A DNA stretch of 64,000 nucleotides from Chloroflexota bacterium. Its GTDB lineage: Bacteria > Chloroflexota > Anaerolineae > J036 > Brachytrichaceae. Location of the stretch: positions 1 to 64,000 of the forward strand of contig JANXLU010000097.1 of NCBI GenBank assembly GCA_025354985.1, in the 5' to 3' direction. The notes beneath the pieces are model-generated. The model did not search any database and was not told the origin of the DNA. It worked only from the letters and a program-made list of their open reading frames with translations. Shown in pieces: positions 58,623 through 64,000 of the stretch; position 1 is the first letter of the stretch, and each line of letters opens with the position of its first letter. The translations under genes were made by a program, and so were the position numbers.

Positions 58623-59617
58623 TGGCCGGTTATCTGTTGACCCTGGGCGACATGGCGCTGGCCATTGTCGGAATCGCGCTGGCCAGCGCTGCCGCCTACA
58701 AGCTGCTACCCCTGCTGGGCATGAAGCGCGAAGCCGCAACCGGCTACGCTCTAATCATGCCCTGGCTGCTTGGCTTCCTGATTTGGACCGCCTATCCGAT
58801 TCTGGCTTCGCTGTTTTACAGCTTTACCGATTTCAATGTCTTCCAGGCGCCAAATTTTGTCGGGCTCGACAACTACGTGCGAATCCTGACCAGCGACACC
58901 GGGTTCTGGCCATCCCTTCGGCTAACACTCCTCTATGGCGCGCTGAGCCTCCCCCTGGGTCTGGCTGGCGCCCTGGCCGTGGCCATGTTGCTTGCCCGAC
59001 ACGTTCGCGGCATTGGCACCTGGCGCACGTTGTATTACCTGCCCGCGGTCATTCCCGGCGTCGCGGTTATCCTGCTTTGGCGCTGGCTGTTGGGTACCGA
59101 TGGATTGTTTAATCAAGCCCTGTCACCGCTTTATCGTGTGCTGGGCGTAGATTCACCCAGCTGGTTTACAGACGAGCGCTTCGCCCTGCCCGGGCTGATC
59201 ATCATGAGTCTGTGGGGCGTGTTCGGCTCAAACGCCGTAATCCTGCTGGCCGGTATAAAAAACATCCCCGGTCAGTTGTATGAAAGTGCAGAGCTCGACG
59301 GCGCCGGCAACCTGGCCAAGTTCACGAACATCACCATCCCGATGTTGAGCCCCACCTTGTTTTATACCCTGATCCTGGGCGTGATCGCCGCGGTAAAAAC
59401 ATTTGAGCCGGGCATCTTCATAAAGCTGAACCCGCGCACCATAGGCACATTTTTGCAGGTCCTGGTCTACAACAACGCTTTTGCGGGTGGCAACTCGCGC
59501 ATGGGTTATGCCTCGGCCATGAGCTGGATCATGCTTGCCGTCATATTAGTGCTCACGTTGCTCACCTTTCGCAGCTCGGCAGCCTGGGTCTATTACGAAA
59601 GCGACAAAAAATCATGA
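58622..59617 (+). CDS. ABC sugar permease (MalF-like)
   Basis: 331 residues, about seven membrane spans. The start is a GTG at 58622 sharing one base with the binding-protein stop; the ATG at 58652 is an alternative. The EAA loop reads YESAELDGAGNLAKFTNITIPMLSPTLFY. It matches the first of the two inner-membrane permeases of carbohydrate (CUT1) importers. No ABC ATPase is encoded here, so a shared MsmK-like ATPase elsewhere probably drives it. Confidence 0.93.
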   Translation: MAGYLLTLGDMALAIVGIALASAAAYKLLPLLGMKREAATGYALIMPWLLGFLIWTAYPILASLFYSFTDFNVFQAPNFVGLDNYVRILTSDTGFWPSLRLTLLYGALSLPLGLAGALAVAMLLARHVRGIGTWRTLYYLPAVIPGVAVILLWRWLLGTDGLFNQALSPLYRVLGVDSPSWFTDERFALPGLIIMSLWGVFGSNAVILLAGIKNIPGQLYESAELDGAGNLAKFTNITIPMLSPTLFYTLILGVIAAVKTFEPGIFIKLNPRTIGTFLQVLVYNNAFAGGNSRMGYASAMSWIMLAVILVLTLLTFRSSAAWVYYESDKKS

Positions 59618-60540
59618 TGAACGCCCACACCCTGTCCACGAGCCTGGCCATTCTGGACGATCCGGTTCTGCCCCGCGTTCACGACGAGGATGGCAGTATC
59701 AAGAAGCAAAGCGCAGTCGCGCAGATGGTCACTTATGCCCTGCTGTCACTGGGTGGTTTGGTTATCCTGGTGCCGCTCTACTGGATGATTGCAACGTCCT
59801 TAAAGTCGGATTCAAATCTGTTCGTGTTGCCGCCCCAGTTTTTTCCAAACCCGATCGTTTGGCGCAATTACCTGGACGTTTGGACCATCCAGCCCTTCCT
59901 GCTTTATTTTGTAAACACGATTTTTATCACCTTGCTGGCCATGACCGGTGAAATTTTTTCGTGCGCGCTGGTAGCCTACGGGTTTGCCAGGTTCCGCTTC
60001 CCGGGTCGCGATCTGCTGTTTGTGGTGCTGCTTGGCACCATGATGCTCCCGGGCGTGATCACGATGATTCCATCGTTTCTCATTTGGCGCGGGCTCGGTC
60101 GCATAGACACCTTTAGCCCGCTAACGGTTGGAGCCGTGTTTGCCTGGGGACCGGCCTACATCTTCCTGTTGCGTCAATTTTTTATGAGCATCCCGGCCGA
60201 ATTGGAGGATGCCGCCGTCATAGACGGCGCCAACACGCTGCAGGTGTTCGCCGACATCATGCTGCCACTCGTAAAGCCCGCGATGCTGGCCATCGCGGTG
60301 CTGAGCTTTAGCGGAAACTGGAACAGCTTCCAGGGCCCCCTCATTTACCTCAACTCCCAGGACAAATATCCGGTCATCCTCGGGCTGTATGCATTCTCGC
60401 AATCCATTTCACAGGAGGCGCCCAAGTGGAACTACATGATGGCACTCTCGGTCATCATGACCCTGCCCATCATCACGTTGTACTTCCGGGCGCAAAAATA
60501 CTTCATCGAAGGACTGACTGTAGGAGCCGTGATCGCATGA
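59614..60540 (+). CDS. ABC sugar permease (MalG-like)
   Basis: 308 residues, about six membrane spans. AELEDAAVIDGANTLQVFADIMLPLVKPAMLAI is the EAA loop that contacts the ATPase, and NWNSFQGPLIYL is a family block. It pairs with the preceding permease and overlaps it by 4 nt. It ends in an ATGA overlap with the GH130 gene. Confidence 0.93.
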   Translation: MMNAHTLSTSLAILDDPVLPRVHDEDGSIKKQSAVAQMVTYALLSLGGLVILVPLYWMIATSLKSDSNLFVLPPQFFPNPIVWRNYLDVWTIQPFLLYFVNTIFITLLAMTGEIFSCALVAYGFARFRFPGRDLLFVVLLGTMMLPGVITMIPSFLIWRGLGRIDTFSPLTVGAVFAWGPAYIFLLRQFFMSIPAELEDAAVIDGANTLQVFADIMLPLVKPAMLAIAVLSFSGNWNSFQGPLIYLNSQDKYPVILGLYAFSQSISQEAPKWNYMMALSVIMTLPIITLYFRAQKYFIEGLTVGAVIA

Positions 60541-61685
60541 CCACCACACTTGCACCCATACCCGATCCAATCCCAATTCCAGCGCCAAATCCTGCGCTAA
60601 ATCCGCCGCCCATTCCGACCTCGGTCCCATATGCCTTGCACCGTCTTGGCGTGGTTATGCGCCCTGATCCCGCCAATATCAACGAAGCCATGGGCGTGCT
60701 AAATCCCGCGGTTGTGCGGGCGCCAAACGGCAAATTATTCCTGTATCCGCGCTTGGTCGCCAACGGCAACTATTCGCGGATTGGCATTGGTGAGGTGATA
60801 TTTGACGCGGCCGGCAACCCGGATCATGTCGACCGCAAAGGCATTGCGCTGGAACCCACCGAGCCGTTTGAAAAAAATTCACGCACGGCGGGCTGCGAGG
60901 ATCCGCGCATCACCTTGGTTGAGCCGCTTGGATGCCACGTGATGGTGTATTGCGCTTATGGCCCGCTGGGTCCCAGAGTGGCGATGGCCTATTCAAAAGA
61001 CCTCAAAAATTGGTCGCGCCTTGGGCCGGCCAAGTTCAAATACATGCCCTCGATGCGGGTCGACTTCGATCTTTATGACAACAAAGACGCCATGATCTTC
61101 CCGTTGCCGGTGCTTGATCCGCATGGCAAGCCCGCGCTGGCGATGTTGCACCGTCCATCCAATATTCAGGGGCTCTTTAGCGAGCACCTGCTTGTTCTGC
61201 CCGCCGGCGTCACCGAGCCGCGCGCCAGCATTTGGATTTCATATTGCAACCTGGACTCCGCGCAGCGCGACATGTCCAACCTGTGCTACTGGCGCGATCA
61301 TCAGTTGGTGGCCACACCGCACCAGGCCTGGGAACTACTGAAGATCGGCGGTGGAACACCGCCGATCATGACCGACCAGGGCTGGCTGATCGTTTATCAC
61401 GGTGTTTCCGGCGTCATTTCACCCCAACGAGACCTACAGCCAAATGTGCGCTATTCAGCCGGCGTCATGGTCCTGGACAAAGCGGACCCGAGGATAGTGC
61501 GCTACCGCTCAACAGAGCCCGTCCTGCAACCCGAAACCGAGACGGAACGCTATGGCGTGGTGCCAAATGTCGTGTTCCCAACGGGCATTGACCTGCGCGA
61601 AAACGGTCGGGCGGATGTGTACTACGGCATGGCCGATGCGGCCATCGGCGTGGCGACCATGACCCTGCCGGTTGTCCCGGTGTAG
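60537..61685 (+). CDS. GH130 family beta-mannoside phosphorylase or mannosidase
   Basis: 382 residues. The ATG at 60537, in ATGA overlap with the permease stop, is the start; the longer frame lies inside that gene. A Pro-rich tail (PIPDPIPIPAPNPALN) precedes a five-bladed propeller. NPAVVRAPNGKLFLYPRLV, GCEDPRITLVEPLG, VAMAYSKDLKNW and GGTPPIMTDQGWLIVYHGVSG are GH130 landmarks, with the catalytic Asp in GCEDPR. GH130 enzymes are phosphorolytic or hydrolytic on beta-mannosides; which applies here cannot be read from the motifs. It likely processes the sugar imported by the linked transporter in the cytosol. Confidence 0.9.
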   Translation: MTTTLAPIPDPIPIPAPNPALNPPPIPTSVPYALHRLGVVMRPDPANINEAMGVLNPAVVRAPNGKLFLYPRLVANGNYSRIGIGEVIFDAAGNPDHVDRKGIALEPTEPFEKNSRTAGCEDPRITLVEPLGCHVMVYCAYGPLGPRVAMAYSKDLKNWSRLGPAKFKYMPSMRVDFDLYDNKDAMIFPLPVLDPHGKPALAMLHRPSNIQGLFSEHLLVLPAGVTEPRASIWISYCNLDSAQRDMSNLCYWRDHQLVATPHQAWELLKIGGGTPPIMTDQGWLIVYHGVSGVISPQRDLQPNVRYSAGVMVLDKADPRIVRYRSTEPVLQPETETERYGVVPNVVFPTGIDLRENGRADVYYGMADAAIGVATMTLPVVPV

Positions 61686-61696
61686 GACGGCATCCA

Positions 61697-61713
61697 GGCG
61701 CCCTGCGCCATTT
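61697..61713 (+). terminator. weak terminator-like hairpin after the GH130 operon
   Basis: GGCGC (61697-61701) and GCGCC (61705-61709) around CCT are followed by ATTTT. The stem is short, so this is a weak candidate. Confidence 0.35.
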
Positions 61714-61822
61714 TCCGACACACTTTGGTTTGGTTGCTGATGGCACCATGCGCACGTGCGCCGTATCCTCTGAGCGTGTTCAGAAATGAACAAGGTTGAA
61801 ACCAAGTCAAGGAGCTTTCAAA

Positions 61823-62089
61823 ATGTTGGGATTTATTATTTGGATCGTTGTGGGCGGAGTAATAGGCTGGGTTGCCAGCATGATCATGGGTAGCCCCGAG
61901 GGCACCCTGCTAAACATCATTGTTGGCATCGTGGGCGCCATCATCGCCGGCTGGCTCATCTCACCGTTGGTGGGCGTGGGCACGATTAACCAGGGCGACT
62001 TTAGCCTGGGTGCGCTCGCCGTGTCTCTTCTGGGTGCCGTTGCTTTGCTGGCGGTCGTGAACTTGTTCCGGCGTCGTCGGCTGGGATAG
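61823..62089 (+). CDS. GlsB/YeaQ/YmgE family small membrane protein
   Basis: 88 residues from the ATG at 61823, with AAGGAG (61809-61814) 8 nt upstream. Three hydrophobic segments with GVIGWVASMIMGSPEGTLLNIIVGIVGAIIAGWLISP, the transglycosylase-associated family signature. Members are stress-related integral membrane proteins of uncertain function. A hairpin terminator follows at 62122. Confidence 0.92.
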   Translation: MLGFIIWIVVGGVIGWVASMIMGSPEGTLLNIIVGIVGAIIAGWLISPLVGVGTINQGDFSLGALAVSLLGAVALLAVVNLFRRRRLG

Positions 62090-62121
62090 CACGTTCATCG
62101 GCCAAGCGCGCGAAATTGCAG

Positions 62122-62155
62122 ACACCAGGCCGGATGATGATCCGGCTTGGTGTTT
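62122..62155 (+). terminator. hairpin after the GlsB-like gene
   Basis: ACACCA/TGGTGT (62122-62127 with 62148-62153) and GCCGGAT/ATCCGGC (62129-62135 with 62140-62146) form a 13-pair stem with one G-T mismatch and a 4-nt loop. Only two T residues follow, so termination may be partial. Confidence 0.6.
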
Positions 62156-62193
62156 CCAATCAACGAAAACAGCCGCGATAAATGGGAGACACC

Positions 62194-62847
62194 ATGAAAA
62201 ACTTTCCTGCCCTGCATATGCGATCGGGCACATTGCCCGCTGACTATTCCGAAGAACTGCACTGGAATATTTCAGGTAAAACTTTCCGGTTCGCAGCAGT
62301 GCAGCTTTCGGGCCTTGTCCTGTTTGCCTTGTTTGGTTGGGCCTTTTTCATTCTGTCGGTAGAAATTGGCAAGCTTCCAATGACTGGATCCTTCTCGATT
62401 ACAGCGGCGGATATTGGGGCGGCCATCGTGGCGGTTGCGGCAACGCTTGCGCTCCACGAGCTTGCACATGGTCTTGCCATGCGCATCGTGGGCGCAAAAC
62501 CAAAATTCCGTGCAATTTGGAAGCGGTTGCTGCTAACCACCACCACGCCCGGGTTTCTCTATCACCGCGACGACTATATTTTTGTTCTTCTGGCACCCGT
62601 TTTCGTAATCAGCGCCGCGGTCATTGGCGCAATGGGCATGGTTCAGGGAACGCTGTGGGTTCTGCTCTTGGCACTCTGCGGCGCCATCGACGCGAGTGGT
62701 GCAATTGGAGATATGTATCTGGTTATGGTGGTACTGCGCTATCCATCTTCGGCGCGTATCATCGACGAGATCGACGGCCTGCGCGTATTTCTGCCGAGCC
62801 AACAGGCGGAGTCGGTTGCACTCGTTCAGCAACAGCGTCCGGACTAA
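62194..62847 (+). CDS. DUF3267-like putative membrane zinc metalloprotease
   Basis: 217 residues. The ATG at 62194 is preceded by GGGAG at a useful distance; the ATG at 62182 is an alternative. Four hydrophobic segments. ATLALHELAHGLAMRIVGAKPKF carries HELAH, an HExxH zinc motif inside the membrane as in DUF3267 and site-2 proteases. GAIDASGAIGDMYLVMVVLRYP contains a candidate third ligand (Asp). The last 40 residues are soluble. Probably cleaves or handles membrane proteins; substrate unknown. Confidence 0.8.
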   Translation: MKNFPALHMRSGTLPADYSEELHWNISGKTFRFAAVQLSGLVLFALFGWAFFILSVEIGKLPMTGSFSITAADIGAAIVAVAATLALHELAHGLAMRIVGAKPKFRAIWKRLLLTTTTPGFLYHRDDYIFVLLAPVFVISAAVIGAMGMVQGTLWVLLLALCGAIDASGAIGDMYLVMVVLRYPSSARIIDEIDGLRVFLPSQQAESVALVQQQRPD

Positions 62848-62924
62848 CCTGGTGCGTGAACCTGCACGCCCTACCGGACAGCCCCGCGTCAGCAGAATTG
62901 TAGGGCGGCGTTATTTGGCCGCTG

Positions 62925-63254
62925 CGGAAATGCAACGCGGTGGCCCAAAGGGTTGGAGCGCGCTGGAAACCGCCACTGGTTGGCGGAAGCGATTCGCACA
63001 GCCTGGGGACCATCGGCAAGGGCCGCACCAAGTTTGATGGCGCCACCGCACGCGACCTAGATCGCGCCATCAAATCCAATCGGGTGACGTTCACCGGGCG
63101 CTATTGGTCGCCGGGCGATTACATCGCTACATTGTTAAACGCGGTGCACCGGCATGGATTTCTGGCTACGATGCGCTGGGCCCTGCAAAACACGGGCCAA
63201 CCCGCGCGCAGTGTGGTCTCTTGCAAGCCCGGGTGCGCGGTAAGTCCCTCATGA
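62925..63254 (+). pseudogene. 5'-truncated PHP-domain phosphoesterase
   Basis: Only the C-terminal part remains: NAVAQRVGARWKPPLVGGSDSHSLGTIGKGRTKF then DGATARDLDRAIKSNRVTF. GGSDSH is the last metal-binding motif of PHP-family phosphoesterases. The frame is closed by TAG at 62901-62903 and no upstream part of the domain is present, so about two thirds are missing. Its stop overlaps the next start as ATGA, a trace of the original operon. The 77 bp between the DUF3267 gene and the remnant probably contain the deletion end. Confidence 0.75.
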
Positions 63255-63998
63255 CCCCCGGCGATCAACCTCGCATTGCGTTGCTCTACGCCGATACGGG
63301 GGGCGGGCACAGAGCCACCGCAGAGGCCGTCGATCAAGCCATTCATCAACTCTTCTCGGGCGTGTACCACACCGAAATCATCAATGCCATCAATGCGCTG
63401 CCCTATCCATACGACCAGGCGGAAAAGATTTACCCGCGTGCGATCAAACAATTTCGAACCGGTTATGAACCCATTTGGAAGGCCACCAACAATCGCCGCA
63501 CAACCACGGCCTCACGTTTCTTTTTGGAAACTGCTGGGCGTGACCGTGCGCGGGAGTTTTTGCTTCAGCACCCGGCGGATTTGGTCGCATCCTGCCACCC
63601 TATTCTGAATCAAGCGATCCCCGAGGCATTGAATGACATCGCGCCAAATACGCCCGTAGTCGGGGTGGTCAGCGACCCGTCCACTGTTCACGCTCTTTTT
63701 TGGTCACCCAGAATAAGCCAATACACGGTTCCATCGCATACGGCCTATCTGCGCGCCATTGAAAGCGGGCGCCTCGCCAGGCAAATCAGTCGTGTTGCTC
63801 ATGGCTGGTGGTGATGGCATGGGACATCTGGTTGAGACGGTGCACGCCCTGGCATATAGCAATTTGCCAATCCAAATCGTGGCGGTGTGTGAGCGAAATG
63901 AAGATGCGCGCACCGCCACAATGGCAATGCACACAAACGTGCCAACGAAAGCCCTGGGCTTCTGTAGGAACATTGCCGAGTTGATGCGCCGCGGATAG
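63251..63998 (+). pseudogene. frameshifted MGDG synthase/MurG-like glycosyltransferase
   Basis: The first frame (63251-63814) starts MTPGDQPRIALLYADTGGGHRATAEAVDQAI, as in monogalactosyldiacylglycerol synthase-like GT28 proteins, and runs to a premature stop after QISRVAHGWW. The homology then resumes in another frame (about 63780-63998): SVVLLMAGGDGMGHLVETVHAL, PIQIVAVCERNEDARTATM, ALGFCRNIAELMRRG. About 30 residues of the linker between the two domains are missing, and a stop at 63996 truncates the donor domain. A sequencing error alone would not explain the lost linker. In life it would transfer galactose or glucose to diacylglycerol. Confidence 0.75.
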
Positions 63999-64000
63999 GT

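Overview
The window reads as bacterial chromosome of moderately high GC. The best guess is a Chloroflexota (Anaerolineae-like) bacterium. The hints are secreted Thr/Pro-linker proteins with DNRLRE-like modules and a C-terminal LPIVRR tail, GCGGGCAGGATGCCCGC-type dispersed repeats, several genes with leaderless-looking starts, and a complex I membrane arm with two NuoM subunits. This assignment is inference; no rRNA or tRNA gene is visible to settle it.

Layout. 1-465: edge of a possible gene, then two copies of a 155-bp tandem repeat. 466-2346 (minus): DinB-like protein, then enolase with a good intrinsic terminator. 2543-4726 (plus): secreted cupredoxin/DNRLRE protein. 4744-14091: surface-polysaccharide region with two large GT-C-like membrane proteins, an acyltransferase 3, an unknown membrane protein, an OMP-decarboxylase-like protein lacking the expected catalytic motif, and an O-antigen-ligase-like protein. 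14187-18242 (plus): a WXG100-like protein, an unknown partner and a HerA/FtsK-type ATPase, possibly a non-canonical type VII-like secretion module. 18439-34676 (minus): sixteen kilobases of energy genes, nuoAHJKLMMN followed by atpIBEFHAGDC. The peripheral-arm nuo genes are absent here and AtpH is short. 34857-38237 (minus): GT-C protein and a LysM/M23 peptidase. 38281-40034: YaeQ and a DNA methyltransferase, tail to tail. 40226-43060: lipoprotein, a secreted EXORDIUM-like protein, and a small gene under a LexA-like operator.

43243-55127 (minus) is a carbon-metabolism block. In transcription order it holds an MgtA-type P-ATPase, acetate kinase, phosphoketolase, a lipoamide-dehydrogenase-like flavoprotein that has lost its redox cysteine pair, and a pyruvate kinase-like protein without the C-terminal domain. 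A GT4 glycosyltransferase and an alpha-toroid protein follow. Phosphoketolase makes acetyl phosphate and acetate kinase turns it into acetate and ATP. 55308-55646 (minus) encodes a small tandem Tudor-like protein.

55803-62847 (plus) holds a DoxX protein, then an operon of UspA, sugar-binding lipoprotein, two permeases and a GH130 enzyme. This is a mannoside uptake and phosphorolysis or hydrolysis unit without its own ATPase. Small membrane proteins follow. The window ends in two decayed genes, a 5'-truncated PHP phosphoesterase and a frameshifted MGDG-synthase-like glycosyltransferase, whose original ATGA coupling is still visible.

The strongest leads are the WXG100/HerA cluster, the cysteine-less lipoamide-dehydrogenase homologue beside the odd pyruvate kinase, the 2M-type membrane arm with a His-rich NuoL insert, the short AtpH, and the LexA-like operator inside a well-formed promoter.
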